NCBI GenBank assembly: GCA_014377485.1
Contig: JACMPM010000002.1
Location: 1-64,000 of the forward strand
Length of the DNA: 64,000 nt
Direction: 5' to 3'
Origin: Bacteriovorax sp.
GTDB taxonomy: Bacteria; Bdellovibrionota; Bacteriovoracia; Bacteriovoracales; Bacteriovoracaceae
Below the pieces are notes generated by a model. It was not told where the DNA came from. It did not search any database and worked only from the letters and a program-made list of their open reading frames with translations. Below, piece after piece: positions 37,664 through 47,437 of the stretch (its first letter is position 1; the number at the start of each line of letters is the position of its first letter). Position numbers and translations under genes: made by a program.

Positions 37664-38223
37664 TAAAACTCCAATATCACGGGTTTTATGCCTTGAGCGT
37701 ATCGAAGAATATCAATCACTTCACGAGCACAGGCGTCACCCGCTTCACGATGAGTTATGTAATCGACAGCTTCTTGAATTTCATAACTGGCATTGGGAAC
37801 GGTTGCAGAAAATCCAACTCGTTTTAGAATTGGAAGATCAATAAACTCGTCGCCCATAAAAAGAATTTCGAAGTCTTCATATCCTAAGGCCAATATTTTT
37901 TTGTAGGCATCACGTTTGTCTTCATTACCTAAAAAAACAAAATCAAGTTTTAGCGTATCAATAAAACGCTTTCTCATCCCTACACTATCGCCGCCAGAAA
38001 TGATTCCGACTAAAATACCAGCTTCTCTTAATATTTTAAAACCGTAACCATCATGAATATGGCATGTTCGATTGAACCCGACATTTTCACCATCCCAGGT
38101 AATTCCACCGTTAGTGAGAATTCCATCAATATCAAAAGCACATACCTTAATTTTTTTTAGTTTCTCACTAAATTTTTCAGCATACTCTTTAAGTCTCAGT
38201 TTTTCATTTAGTGGCTTTGCCAT
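37663..38223 (-). CDS. kdsC: Kdo 8-phosphate phosphatase
   Basis: The 186-residue HAD phosphatase has VCAFDIDGILTNGGITW (nucleophile DxD), VGIISGGDSVGMRKR (motif II) and ILFMGDEFIDLPIL (motif IV). It releases Kdo from Kdo 8-phosphate, the third step of Kdo synthesis. It has the short capless HAD form typical of the tetrameric KdsC/YrbI type. The start is one base after the kdsA stop. Confidence 0.93.
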   Translation of the reverse strand: MAKPLNEKLRLKEYAEKFSEKLKKIKVCAFDIDGILTNGGITWDGENVGFNRTCHIHDGYGFKILREAGILVGIISGGDSVGMRKRFIDTLKLDFVFLGNEDKRDAYKKILALGYEDFEILFMGDEFIDLPILKRVGFSATVPNASYEIQEAVDYITHREAGDACAREVIDILRYAQGIKPVILEF

Positions 38224-38224
38224 T

Positions 38225-39025
38225 TTAAACGACCTCGTAAATTCTTAAGAGTTGTTCAACTATTCCTTTAATTTGATCAAGAGGCAGACTGGTCGCTGCA
38301 TCTGATAAGGCCTTATCTGGACTTGGATGTGTCTCCATAAAAATTCCATCTGCCCCAGCTGCAATAGCAGCTCTTGCAAGAACTAAAATTTGTTCGCGCT
38401 TACCACCAGTAGCATTTCCTAAACCACCAGGTCTTTGAACACAATGAGTGGCATCGTGGACAGTTTTCACTCCAAAACTTTTCATGATTTGAAATGAGGC
38501 CATATCAACAATTAAATTATTGTATCCGAAACTCGACCCGCGCTCAGTTAGCAGAATCTGGCTTTTTGGTAAAAAAGTTGTCGCTTTATCGACGATATTT
38601 TTTGTTTCTTCTGGAGATAAGAATTGTCCTTTTTTAACTTTAAGAATGCGTCCGTATTTAGCACACGCTTCTGCACCTGCGGCAATCATATCTGTTTGAC
38701 GGCATAAAAATGCTGGCACCTGGAGAACGTCCACGATAGTGGCCAATTTCATAGCTTGAGAAGCTTCATGAAAATCAGTAAGTACTGGTAGACCAAAAGT
38801 TGTTTTTATTTTTTCTAAAATACGCATTCCTTCATCTATACCAGGACCTCGGTATGAATTAATTGAAGTGCGATTAGCTTTATCAAAGCTACCTTTATAG
38901 GTAAGTGTGATTTTATCTTCGAATGGTTTTAAGTCTTTGATCAAACGGTCTGCAATAGTCATAGCAAGTTCTTCGCTTTCTAAAACGCATGAACCGATGA
39001 AAAGATCTAACTTGGGTTTACTCAT
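38225..39025 (-). CDS. kdsA: Kdo 8-phosphate synthase
   Basis: The 266-residue TIM-barrel enzyme condenses phosphoenolpyruvate with arabinose 5-phosphate. FIGSCVLESEELAMTIADRL, GSFDKANRTS, PVLTDFHE and DATHCVQRPGG are family signatures. The Cys in FIGSCV and the His/Glu/Asp set suggest a metal-dependent (class II) form, but NRTS and CVQRPGG are shared, so the class is uncertain. It lies nine bases after pyrG. Confidence 0.95.
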   Translation of the reverse strand: MSKPKLDLFIGSCVLESEELAMTIADRLIKDLKPFEDKITLTYKGSFDKANRTSINSYRGPGIDEGMRILEKIKTTFGLPVLTDFHEASQAMKLATIVDVLQVPAFLCRQTDMIAAGAEACAKYGRILKVKKGQFLSPEETKNIVDKATTFLPKSQILLTERGSSFGYNNLIVDMASFQIMKSFGVKTVHDATHCVQRPGGLGNATGGKREQILVLARAAIAAGADGIFMETHPSPDKALSDAATSLPLDQIKGIVEQLLRIYEVV

Positions 39026-39034
39026 ATATATTTC

Positions 39035-40654
39035 CTAAATCGTATTTCTGTTTTTATCAGATTCCTCAATAAATGCTTTAAATAACGGATGAGGAGAAAA
39101 TGGTTTTGATTTAAATTCCGGGTGGTACTGACAGGCTATAAAAAATGGATGGTCTTTAAGCTCTATCACTTCAACTAAATTTAATTCTTTATTAAATCCT
39201 GAAACGACCAAGCTAGTGTTCTCAAATTTATCCATATACATATTATTCACTTCTAAGCGGTGGCGATGGCGCTCATGAATAATATCTGCATGGTAGATTT
39301 TTTTAGCGAGTGTTCCCTCTTCAAGCGCACAAGCATATGAACCTAAGCGCATACTACCGCCTTTGGCACCATCACTTCGCTGTCCTTCCATATAATGAAT
39401 GAGGTGTGAACCTCCACTCTTGAATTCTTCAGAAGTGGCATCAGTAATACCCAAAACATTTCTGGCGTATTCAATCACTGATAACTGCAATCCCAAACAA
39501 ATCCCAAAGAACGGAATTTTTTTAGTACGGGCATATTCAATGGCCTTAATTTTACCTTCTGTACCACGTTCTCCAAAGCCTCCAGGAACTAAAATTCCTT
39601 GAACATCTTTGAAGATGTCATTGAGGTTTGCATCTTTTTCCAGTAGTTCAGAATCAATATAAACCGGTTTGAATTTTAATTGATTGGCGATGGCCCCGTG
39701 ATTAAGAGCTTCATCTAGAGATTTATAAGATTCAGTTAAGTCAGTATACTTACCCACAATTCCAATTTTTACTTCACGGAGTGGATGAGTAAAATTATAA
39801 ACAACTTTTTCTAAGTCTTCTATTTTTGGCTCTGGCACCCAAATTCCCAGGAGCTCGGCAATTCTTTGATCCAATCCTTGCTTATGAAATTCAAGCGGAA
39901 CTTTATAAATTGAATCCATATCGATTGATTGAAATACATTTTTTCTGGCCACGTTACAAAATCTAGAAATTTTATCAAGAGTGTCTTCATCAACGACTCG
40001 ATCAGATCTACTAATAATAATATGGGGAGAAAGTCCTTGAGACATTAATTCTTTCACAGAGTGCTGAGCAGGTTTTGATTTTAACTCTCCTGCAGCTGCA
40101 ATGTATGGCAGAAGTACTAAGTGAATAAATAAGACATTCGCTGCACCTTCATCGTGAGCTAATTGACGAATTGATTCAATAAAAGGCAGCGATTCAATAT
40201 CTCCTACCGTTCCACCGATTTCTCCAATGAGCAGATCTGAATTTTCAGCAGCTATATGAATTCGTCTTTTAATTTCATTTGTAATATGAGGAACAACCTG
40301 AACAGTTTTCCCTAAGTATTTTCCTTCGCGTTCATTTTCAATAACTTTTAAATAAACCTGCCCTGTCGTAAAGTTACTTTCACGTTTGAGAGTTAATGAG
40401 GTGAATCTTTCATAATGCCCTAGATCCAAATCAGTTTCAGCTCCATCGTCTGTAACAAAAACTTCACCGTGCTGAGTAGGACTCATGGTTCCTGGATCGA
40501 CATTGATGTATGGATCCATTTTTAACATTGCTACTTTAATTCCGCGTCTCTCGAGTAGACTGGCAATACTGGCAGCAGCTAACCCTTTCCCCAGTGAGCT
40601 GGCGACCCCGCCCGTGATAAAGATAAATTTTTTGTGTTTTTTATTTTCTGCCAT
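39035..40654 (-). CDS. pyrG: CTP synthase
   Basis: The 539-residue enzyme converts UTP to CTP with glutamine. The N-terminal synthetase domain has FITGGVASSLGKGLAAASI, MDPYINVDPGTMSP and EIGGTVGDIES. The C-terminal glutaminase has GGFGERG, the catalytic Cys in FGICLGLQLSVIEYARN, and CQYHPEFKSKP. Its product CTP is the co-substrate of KdsB, whose gene overlaps the start of this one by 14 bases. Confidence 0.98.
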   Translation of the reverse strand: MAENKKHKKFIFITGGVASSLGKGLAAASIASLLERRGIKVAMLKMDPYINVDPGTMSPTQHGEVFVTDDGAETDLDLGHYERFTSLTLKRESNFTTGQVYLKVIENEREGKYLGKTVQVVPHITNEIKRRIHIAAENSDLLIGEIGGTVGDIESLPFIESIRQLAHDEGAANVLFIHLVLLPYIAAAGELKSKPAQHSVKELMSQGLSPHIIISRSDRVVDEDTLDKISRFCNVARKNVFQSIDMDSIYKVPLEFHKQGLDQRIAELLGIWVPEPKIEDLEKVVYNFTHPLREVKIGIVGKYTDLTESYKSLDEALNHGAIANQLKFKPVYIDSELLEKDANLNDIFKDVQGILVPGGFGERGTEGKIKAIEYARTKKIPFFGICLGLQLSVIEYARNVLGITDATSEEFKSGGSHLIHYMEGQRSDGAKGGSMRLGSYACALEEGTLAKKIYHADIIHERHRHRLEVNNMYMDKFENTSLVVSGFNKELNLVEVIELKDHPFFIACQYHPEFKSKPFSPHPLFKAFIEESDKNRNTI

Positions 40655-41429
40655 TTAATACCTCTTCTACTTTTTTAATATCTTCGGGACAATCGACTCC
40701 AATAACGAAACTCTCTGTTTGATGAGCTCCAATAGTAAGACCGATTTCGAGAGCACGGAGTTGTTCTAGTTTTTCTAAATTTTCCAGTCTGGTTTCAGGA
40801 TGAATTGAAAATTTTGTCAGAGCGATTGGCCTGTATGAGTAAACTCCAATATGCAAAAACCAATAATCATTTTTAAAATCAGCATTGAGATCTCGTTTAA
40901 AAGGAATTCCTGCTCTAGAGAAATAAAAAGCAGTTCCAGTGTCTTCACTCATCGCCACTTTAACTTTATTAGAATCTAAAAAGTCTTCTTCAAATTTCAT
41001 TTTCTTTTTTACTAGCGTAGTTAAATCGAAAGAACTTTTTAAATGAAACTGGGCCAGGTTTGCTAAATCAACTGAGTCTAATAAGGGCTCGTCCCCTTGA
41101 ACATTGATTACGAGATCATAATTTTTATCTTTAAAAAAACGTTCATAGGCCAGTTGAATACGTAGTGTGCCGGAGATCACTTCATCATCAACTCTGACTA
41201 CATTTGGAGAAAAGCTTTTTATATGCTCTTCAACTCGGCTATCATCTGTGACAACATAAGAGTCGAACTCAATCCCCGGAGCTTGGGTCCGAGAGCAATT
41301 TACTAAAACTCTTTGAATCATGGAAATACCGGAGATTAATGCCAGTGGTTTTCCCGGAAAACGAGTTGAAGCAAAACGAGCAGGAATTAAAATGAGGATT
41401 CTCTTTTTGCTCACTTTAAAGGTCTCCAA
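40641..41429 (-). CDS. kdsB: CMP-Kdo synthetase
   Basis: The 262-residue nucleotidyltransferase activates Kdo with CTP for transfer to lipid A. LILIPARFASTRFPGKPLA is the N-terminal nucleotide-binding loop. VVTDDSRVEEHI, VINVQGDEPLLD and LHIGVYSYRPIAL follow, all typical of KdsB. First gene of kdsB-pyrG-kdsA-kdsC-DUF493-gpsA, divergent from the gene at 41475. The arabinose 5-phosphate isomerase (kdsD) is not in the window. Confidence 0.96.
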   Translation of the reverse strand: METFKVSKKRILILIPARFASTRFPGKPLALISGISMIQRVLVNCSRTQAPGIEFDSYVVTDDSRVEEHIKSFSPNVVRVDDEVISGTLRIQLAYERFFKDKNYDLVINVQGDEPLLDSVDLANLAQFHLKSSFDLTTLVKKKMKFEEDFLDSNKVKVAMSEDTGTAFYFSRAGIPFKRDLNADFKNDYWFLHIGVYSYRPIALTKFSIHPETRLENLEKLEQLRALEIGLTIGAHQTESFVIGVDCPEDIKKVEEVLNGRK

Positions 41430-41474
41430 ATGGTGATATAATTGATTTTGTTATTATAGAGGAGTTGAATTGGA

Positions 41475-41837
41475 ATGGCCCAAAGAATTTGCCCGATTTT
41501 TCTGAGTATTTTGGTCGGAATCACGGTATTTACGTCAAAAATCTCCTATGCAGAAGATTATAAGCGTACAGTCATCACTGATCCCAGCATCAGCAGACGC
41601 TGTGAACTCTTAACTGAAAAGCGCCAAGAAAAAATTGCCAATAAACAAAGAATCCTCGCCATGATTGAGAGGAATAAACATCTTCAAAAAATCACTCCAG
41701 AAAATAAAGTCACAGTAAAGAAAAAATTAGAAGTAAATCTAGGCCACCTTCAACACGAACTCATTCTTACTCAAACTCAAATCCAGTATCAAGAAGAAAA
41801 CATTGTTCGCAAGGGTTGTCCCGGCATTGCTCTTTGA
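41475..41837 (+). CDS. Small secreted coiled-coil protein
   Basis: The 120-residue protein has a signal peptide (FLSILVGITVFTSKISYA, cut before EDYK). The mature part is mostly helical and charged (LLTEKRQEKIANKQRILAMI, LEVNLGHLQHELILTQTQI), and probably a coiled coil. One Cys lies near each end (RRCELL and KGCPGIA), and the two could link. Unknown family. The TolC-like gene follows after 58 bases, and a periplasmic partner role is possible. GAGGAG lies about 10 bases before the ATG. Confidence 0.7.
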   Translation: MAQRICPIFLSILVGITVFTSKISYAEDYKRTVITDPSISRRCELLTEKRQEKIANKQRILAMIERNKHLQKITPENKVTVKKKLEVNLGHLQHELILTQTQIQYQEENIVRKGCPGIAL

Positions 41838-41895
41838 GAACATTCTCCGATAAAAAAACTTTTCATAGCTAAATCAATTCTTTATCATTTTAGTT

Positions 41896-43614
41896 ATGAA
41901 AAACAAGATTCAATTTATACTCCTCATGGGCGTACTGGCTTTTTCTAAATCTGCTTTCTCAGAAGAAGTCGATACTACCGAATTAAGTGACGGTCCCCAA
42001 ACTCTTCCCATTACTGATACAACTCCTAAGACTGAAGTCATTCCTGCTCCTGATGAAACTGTTAAAGAAGAAGTCATTAAAGAGGAAGAAGTTAAAGCTG
42101 AAGAAGTTAAGGCTCAACCTGAACAAGCTCCAGAATTGAAGAAAACTAAATCACCGATACTTTCAGAAGAAGAGCTCTTAAAACCATCCACAGAAGCCAA
42201 AAAGATCCGATCCGATGACAAAGTAAAGGCCAAACAAGCTTCTGAATCTGAAATCTATGTTCAGGAAGCAGATAAGTATAAATTAACTGAGACCTATAAG
42301 AATCTTCAGCTTAATGATGTTATTGAGCAAGGCCTTCGCAAAAACTATGAACAAAATATCCGCGGACAATTTGATACACTTAATGAAATTGAATATAAGG
42401 GAGCGAAGAATGCTTTTTGGTTACCTGAGTTAAAAATCAACCTGACAACAACTAATCAGAGAATTTCAACGCTTCACTCGAGCAATACACCTCCAGCAGT
42501 TCCAAATTCGACTACTCCAAGTGGAAATTTGGGGTTGAGTTTTGGTAATTACACCGTATTTAATTGGGGTAAAGACTACGCTCTTTATTTAAATAAGAAA
42601 TCCACCTATTCAAGAAATAAACAAATCTTTGATGAATCAAAGCGCGAGTTAAAACTAGATTTAATTGGCACTTATTTCTTTTTAATGTCTTCAAAAAATA
42701 TTGAAAAGATTCGCCAGGACCAACTACGCCAGGCCTCTTTTCTTTATCGTTTAAATAAAGAAAAAATCACTATCGGTAAAACATCAAAACAAGAGTATTA
42801 TCTTTCCCGTAGTGAATACTTAAAAGCCCAAAACGATTATCACGATGCCAAAATTACTTCAGATGTAGCAGATGAAAATATGGCCTTTTTAATTGCTGAT
42901 GAAATGGGAACTAAGTATGTTTTAAATGAAGCGCTTGATTATCGCCGAATTAAAATGACACTCGATGATTCAATCCTAATCTCTGCAAAAAATAACCCTA
43001 CACTCCTCAACAATAAAACATTAATTGAAAATGCTGAACGCTCTTACGACGTTGCTCTAAAAGAAAATATGCCTCTCCCAAAATTCACAGTAAATCTTGG
43101 AGCCTATAATAAAAAATTTGGCCCTACCACTAATTCAACTGTTTACGAAACCTATAGCGGAAGCGGAAACGTAGAACTAGTCGCCTCTATAAATGCGACC
43201 TGGAGTTTAACAGGTGAAGATGGTTTTTTAAATTCAAACAAGCTGGCCATCGGCAGAATTAGCAAAGAAATTGCGTTTAAGGAGTTTGAGAAGAACAGTC
43301 ATTTTACTCAATCCCTTATTCGACAAACATATCTTTCAATTCTTTCACTTCAAAACCAGATTGTTATTCTTGAAGCTAGAATCCCAAGCTTACAAAAATC
43401 ATTTGATACTATTTTGGATAACTACTTAGGTAGTAAAACAAAGTACTACGATTTTCATCTTATTCTTGACGAGTTAACGACTACTAGAATTCTCTACGAA
43501 CAAACGAAGCTGCAGCACCTAAAAGAAAAATTAAATCTGGCAAAACTCTCGGGTATCGAAGATTTTCCAGGCGAGAATTTTGAGCAATTGGCAGTCAGAA
43601 TAAAAGGTAAATAA
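41896..43614 (+). CDS. TolC-like outer-membrane efflux protein
   Basis: The 572-residue protein has a signal peptide ending SAFSEEV. An acidic Pro/Glu/Lys-rich stretch (~25-125) follows, with short repeats (KEEEVKAEEVKAQ). The outer membrane efflux (OEP) region then starts at about residue 140 (YKNLQLNDVIEQGLRKNYEQ), with two helix-rich halves (KLDLIGTYFFLMSSK, QSLIRQTYLSILSLQNQIVI). Such trimers form the outer channel of drug efflux pumps or type I secretion. No inner-membrane pump or adaptor gene is adjacent, and the next gene is a small beta-barrel. The acidic linker is unusual for TolC and may span the periplasm. Confidence 0.8.
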   Translation: MKNKIQFILLMGVLAFSKSAFSEEVDTTELSDGPQTLPITDTTPKTEVIPAPDETVKEEVIKEEEVKAEEVKAQPEQAPELKKTKSPILSEEELLKPSTEAKKIRSDDKVKAKQASESEIYVQEADKYKLTETYKNLQLNDVIEQGLRKNYEQNIRGQFDTLNEIEYKGAKNAFWLPELKINLTTTNQRISTLHSSNTPPAVPNSTTPSGNLGLSFGNYTVFNWGKDYALYLNKKSTYSRNKQIFDESKRELKLDLIGTYFFLMSSKNIEKIRQDQLRQASFLYRLNKEKITIGKTSKQEYYLSRSEYLKAQNDYHDAKITSDVADENMAFLIADEMGTKYVLNEALDYRRIKMTLDDSILISAKNNPTLLNNKTLIENAERSYDVALKENMPLPKFTVNLGAYNKKFGPTTNSTVYETYSGSGNVELVASINATWSLTGEDGFLNSNKLAIGRISKEIAFKEFEKNSHFTQSLIRQTYLSILSLQNQIVILEARIPSLQKSFDTILDNYLGSKTKYYDFHLILDELTTTRILYEQTKLQHLKEKLNLAKLSGIEDFPGENFEQLAVRIKGK

Positions 43615-43619
43615 GGATA

Positions 43620-44279
43620 ATGATACTTATGATAAAATATTTTAACATTCTTTTTTTCTGTTTACTTGTTTCTGCCGAAGCTCATGCTGTGGAAGAATTT
43701 GTTTTGCATTCGGAACCCGCTTTTAATCCTACTTACCAGAATCGTTTCTCATTTCTGGTTGGAGTGAATCCCAGCATTCAAAAAGCAGGTGATGTTACCA
43801 ATTTTATTTTTTCATTCGGTAAAAAAATGGATAATTACTGGTTCGACAGTAACCTGATCATTACAAATGGAATTTTCAAAAAAATCAGTACAAATAATCC
43901 GTCGGCTACAGGTTTAACTAATGATCAGTTGGTTGATACCAAAAGTTATATGACAACAATTGGCGTTGGAATTGGCAGAGAGAGTCGTTACGCTCAAACA
44001 TTATTACCATTTAAAGACATATACGAATTAACAGCTGCAGATCTCACTTATAATATTTATAAAGAAAACACTTCAGGAAAATCATTCACAGGTCCTGGAA
44101 TGATTGCTAAGTTCTCTGTGTACAAAAGGTTTTCAGATGCATTTAGCGCCGGGACCCAGCTCACTTACAACTTAGCAGTTGTTAAAAGGTCGGCTGATAA
44201 TGACACCGAAAATAGTTCCACCCGCTCCCTCACAATGAGTTATCTGACCGTTGGATTTGACCTCAGTTTTTTCCTCTAA
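43620..44279 (+). CDS. Probable outer-membrane beta-barrel protein
   Basis: The 219-residue exported protein has a signal peptide ending EAHAVEE. Alternating amphipathic strands (FSFLVGVNPSI, NFIFSFGKKMDNYWFDSNLI, TIGVGIGRESRY, MIAKFSVYKRFSDAFSAG, GTQLTYNLAVV) and a terminal Phe-Phe-Leu suggest a small barrel of about eight strands. It lies six bases after the TolC-like gene, so the two are probably co-transcribed. Two ATGs (43620 and 43629) could start it, both entering the same signal peptide. Confidence 0.65.
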   Translation: MILMIKYFNILFFCLLVSAEAHAVEEFVLHSEPAFNPTYQNRFSFLVGVNPSIQKAGDVTNFIFSFGKKMDNYWFDSNLIITNGIFKKISTNNPSATGLTNDQLVDTKSYMTTIGVGIGRESRYAQTLLPFKDIYELTAADLTYNIYKENTSGKSFTGPGMIAKFSVYKRFSDAFSAGTQLTYNLAVVKRSADNDTENSSTRSLTMSYLTVGFDLSFFL

Positions 44280-44299
44280 ATTTTTAAAAGTGGTGAATT

Positions 44300-45604
44300 A
44301 TGATTTCCCGTTATGAAGCAAAAAGCATTACTCCAATCTGGGCCGATGAAAATAAATTCCGCACCTATTTAAAAATCGAGCTTGAACTGCTTCGGGCGCT
44401 CGAAGAAAAAAAAATGATTCCCAACGGGATTGCCGATAAAATCGAGAAGTCTGCGAAAATTTTGCCAGATCGTATTGATGAAATTGAATTAGTAACCCGC
44501 CATGACGTTATTGCTTTTTGTACTTCTATAACCGAACAACTTCCTGCAGATATTGGAAAATATTTTCATTATGGTGTGACTTCCTCAGACGTCATCGATA
44601 GTGCTCTTACTTTACAAATTAAGGCATCACTAGATGTCGTGATGAAATCTTTTGATCTTTTTCTTCTGGCCTTAAAAGCACGTGCGATTGAAACAAAAAT
44701 GCTTATGACTCTAGGAAGATCCCACGGAATGTATGCCGAGCCAATGAGCTTTGGACAAAAACTGCTCGGCCATTATGCTGAGTTCAAACGCAGACGTCAT
44801 GAACTTGAAGATTTTTATAAAAACGAATTAACAATTCAACTCTCTGGTGCTGTAGGAAATTACACCATCCTCACTCCTGATATTGAAGAAAATGTAGCTC
44901 GGAAGTTGGGAGTAAAAGTTGAAGACGTTTCAACTCAAATTATTCCTCGTGATCGTATTGCAAAACTTATTTCAATCACTTCTCTGGTGGCCAACGCAAT
45001 TGAGAGACTTGCCGTAGAAATTCGTCACCTTCATCACTCTGACGTAAAAGAAGTAGCAGAAGGATTTAGACCAGGCCAAAAAGGCTCGTCTACAATGCCT
45101 CATAAAAAAAATCCAATTTCTTCTGAAAATCTCACAGGTCTATCCCGCTACCTTCGTTCTCACTTAACGATGGCCTTGGAAAATGCCATTCTTTGGCACG
45201 AACGTGATATCTCTCACTCAAGTGCCGAGAGACTCTACCTTCCAGACCATTTTGGAATTCTCGTTTATGCTCTGGAGCGCTTTACAATAACTCTCAATCT
45301 GCTAGATATCGATACCGTTGTAGTCGAAGGCAAAGTTTTAAACCACACTCATTATCTCTCAAGCTATTATTTACATTTTCTGATCGCTAATTGCGAAGCG
45401 ATCACCAGAGAAGAGCTCTACACTATCATTCAAGCGGCTTCATTTGATCCAGAAGCAAAATCAAATCCGGTAAAATATAGAGAATTTATTCAAGAATCTT
45501 TAAAGAAACAAAAAATAGATTTGAAACTGCCAGAAGTATCGGCCGCAGGATTAAAAGATATATATCTAAAATCTGTCGATCATATTTTTAATCGAGTTTT
45601 ATAA
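44300..45604 (+). CDS. purB: Adenylosuccinate lyase
   Basis: The 434-residue member of the fumarase/aspartase superfamily acts twice in purine synthesis, cleaving SAICAR to AICAR and adenylosuccinate to AMP. Visible motifs are RHDVIAFC, HYGVTSSDVIDSAL, MTLGRSHGMYAEP and the signature GSSTMPHKKNPI, whose loop holds the catalytic Ser. Length fits the B. subtilis/T. maritima type. It is separate from the main pur operon and follows membrane-protein genes by 20 bases. Confidence 0.97.
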   Translation: MISRYEAKSITPIWADENKFRTYLKIELELLRALEEKKMIPNGIADKIEKSAKILPDRIDEIELVTRHDVIAFCTSITEQLPADIGKYFHYGVTSSDVIDSALTLQIKASLDVVMKSFDLFLLALKARAIETKMLMTLGRSHGMYAEPMSFGQKLLGHYAEFKRRRHELEDFYKNELTIQLSGAVGNYTILTPDIEENVARKLGVKVEDVSTQIIPRDRIAKLISITSLVANAIERLAVEIRHLHHSDVKEVAEGFRPGQKGSSTMPHKKNPISSENLTGLSRYLRSHLTMALENAILWHERDISHSSAERLYLPDHFGILVYALERFTITLNLLDIDTVVVEGKVLNHTHYLSSYYLHFLIANCEAITREELYTIIQAASFDPEAKSNPVKYREFIQESLKKQKIDLKLPEVSAAGLKDIYLKSVDHIFNRVL

Positions 45605-45607
45605 ACT

Positions 45608-46645
45608 ATGAACGACACGACTTCTAAGAAAACTTGGTATATCAACAGTAAAACCACAGATCTTCTTTTTATTGTCTTGTGTCCACTCCTCGCTTTTCTT
45701 TTTGTGGCGGCCATTTGCGAACCACGATCAAAAAACGGTGCTTTCATTTATGGTACCGAAACTCCGTATTGGTTTGCTATATCTGCAACTCTATTAACTC
45801 ATATGCATGTCCTGTTGGTTTTTACTCGGAGTCATTTAAACAAGTCTGTTTTTATGCGCTATAAATATCGCTTCACTCTCGTGCCATTAGTCGTTTTAAG
45901 CTGCATGTGGATTTCTCCATTTTTGTTTGGTGCTCTAGGAGTTCTTGCTCTTTATTGGGGTGAATGGCATTCCATCATGCAAACTTTTGGCTTTGGCCGA
46001 ATTTACGATGGAAGACATGGCAACGATCCTTTAAAAGGACGAAAACTAGATATGGGGATGTGTTTTGTTCTCGGACTACTACCCCATTTAATCTTATTAA
46101 CTTATTTACCTGATTCACAACGGGACGCTGGTCTCATCAAGTATCTTGAATTGTCGCAAAATATTATAAACAATTATAGCTGGGTGCTTAAGCTTATTAG
46201 AATTCCGCTCTACACTTTTGGAGTGGGCTATACAATATTCTATATTCAAAGTTACCGAAGATTTCATAAAGAGGGATATAGTTTTCCAAAAGCTAAGTTT
46301 GCATTATTTGCAGTTACAGGTATCACCACCATTTTAACTGCTTCAATTTTTACAATCGCAGACGGAATATTTTTTGGAAATATTTATCACGCTCTTCAAT
46401 ATGTTTTTATTGTTTTAATTAGTGAACGAAATAATCTTTCAAACATTACAGGCATGAAGCAAAAATCAAACCAAGGTGTGAACCTACTTTATTTTTTGGT
46501 GATTATTCCTTTTGTGATTGTATTTGCTGCTATACGGCAAACAACTTCTGGGGTGGAATTTCTGGCAGCATTTTGGCTGCTTACCTCACTTATGCATTTT
46601 TGGTTTGATGGATTTATTTGGTCAGTTCGTAGACAAGACGTCTAA
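45608..46645 (+). CDS. Polytopic membrane protein with conserved-looking histidines, function unknown
   Basis: The 345-residue protein has about eight predicted membrane helices (for example LLFIVLCPLLAFLFVAAI, LVPLVVLSCMWISPFLFGAL, LLYFLVIIPFVIVFA). Histidines sit at helix ends or in helices: LLTHMHVLLVF, WGEWHSIMQTFGFGRIYDGRHG, NIYHALQYVF, LMHFWFDGFIW. Such a pattern often marks a metal- or haem-binding membrane enzyme, but I cannot name a family. It starts three bases after purB, which suggests co-transcription without an obvious functional link. Confidence 0.7.
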   Translation: MNDTTSKKTWYINSKTTDLLFIVLCPLLAFLFVAAICEPRSKNGAFIYGTETPYWFAISATLLTHMHVLLVFTRSHLNKSVFMRYKYRFTLVPLVVLSCMWISPFLFGALGVLALYWGEWHSIMQTFGFGRIYDGRHGNDPLKGRKLDMGMCFVLGLLPHLILLTYLPDSQRDAGLIKYLELSQNIINNYSWVLKLIRIPLYTFGVGYTIFYIQSYRRFHKEGYSFPKAKFALFAVTGITTILTASIFTIADGIFFGNIYHALQYVFIVLISERNNLSNITGMKQKSNQGVNLLYFLVIIPFVIVFAAIRQTTSGVEFLAAFWLLTSLMHFWFDGFIWSVRRQDV

Positions 46646-46732
46646 ACTGGAATCTCTTCCATTATTCACTATGCAATCACAAATAACAAAGCTATTACCC
46701 TAATAAAATAAACAAACGTTGGGGAATATAAA

Positions 46733-47428
46733 TTGAAAAATTTATTAATCAGTATCATTGTTCTATCATTTTCTTCATTCTCTCTATTTGCCAACGACAT
46801 GGCCGGTGCAACTGTTTCGGCCACAAGACCATTAGATCTAGATGTAGATTTTCAAACAAGTTATTTCGAATCAAAGCCATGGGTTAAAGAATTTCATTAT
46901 GTCGTTGTTGTAAATAAAGCAAACAGCGGAAAAGATGCTCAAACGATAAAAGTCTATGAGTACGGAAATTTAATTATAACTGGAAGTGTTTCAACTGGTA
47001 GAGATGAATTTGAAGCCGCTGGTGTCCATAATTCAAAAAGAGATTCATGGTCAGTCACACCAACTGGGTACTACACTCCAAGTTTCTTAGATAAAAATCA
47101 TAAATCTGGTGCCTATGCTGGAAAATGGTCATGGTTAGTTGGTGGCGTAAAAATGCCATTCGCAATCTTTTTCAATGGAGACATTGCTCTTCACCAAGCT
47201 CCCAAAGGAACTGAATCTGCTCTAGGAACAAAAGCTTCTGGTGGATGTGTTCGTCTTCCAGGTGAAATTGCTTCAGAAATTTTCGCTCGTATAGAAGAAA
47301 CTCAAGGTTCAAGAATTCCTAAATTTAGAGTTGATGGGACAGTTGAAGTGGATTTAAAAGGGCATTATGCTTATTCAGATGCTAAATTCTCAGCTCTAAT
47401 TATCGTTAAAAATAAAGTTTTAGAATAA
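46733..47428 (+). CDS. L,D-transpeptidase (YkuD family)
   Basis: The 231-residue exported enzyme has a signal peptide ending SLFANDM. The YkuD domain carries the motif ALHQAP...SGGCVRLP, with the catalytic Cys and the partner His. YkuD enzymes cross-link peptidoglycan through 3-3 bonds or attach proteins to it. In predatory relatives, enzymes of this class can also modify prey walls, but nothing here shows which wall it targets. The start is TTG at 46733, supported by GGGGA eight bases upstream. A strong bidirectional terminator follows. Confidence 0.87.
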   Translation: MKNLLISIIVLSFSSFSLFANDMAGATVSATRPLDLDVDFQTSYFESKPWVKEFHYVVVVNKANSGKDAQTIKVYEYGNLIITGSVSTGRDEFEAAGVHNSKRDSWSVTPTGYYTPSFLDKNHKSGAYAGKWSWLVGGVKMPFAIFFNGDIALHQAPKGTESALGTKASGGCVRLPGEIASEIFARIEETQGSRIPKFRVDGTVEVDLKGHYAYSDAKFSALIIVKNKVLE

Positions 47429-47437
47429 ATAAAAAGT

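Noticed and set aside
41896-44279. Complete efflux or type I secretion system
   Set aside because: Only the outer-membrane channel and a small barrel are present; no inner-membrane pump, ABC protein or adaptor is adjacent.
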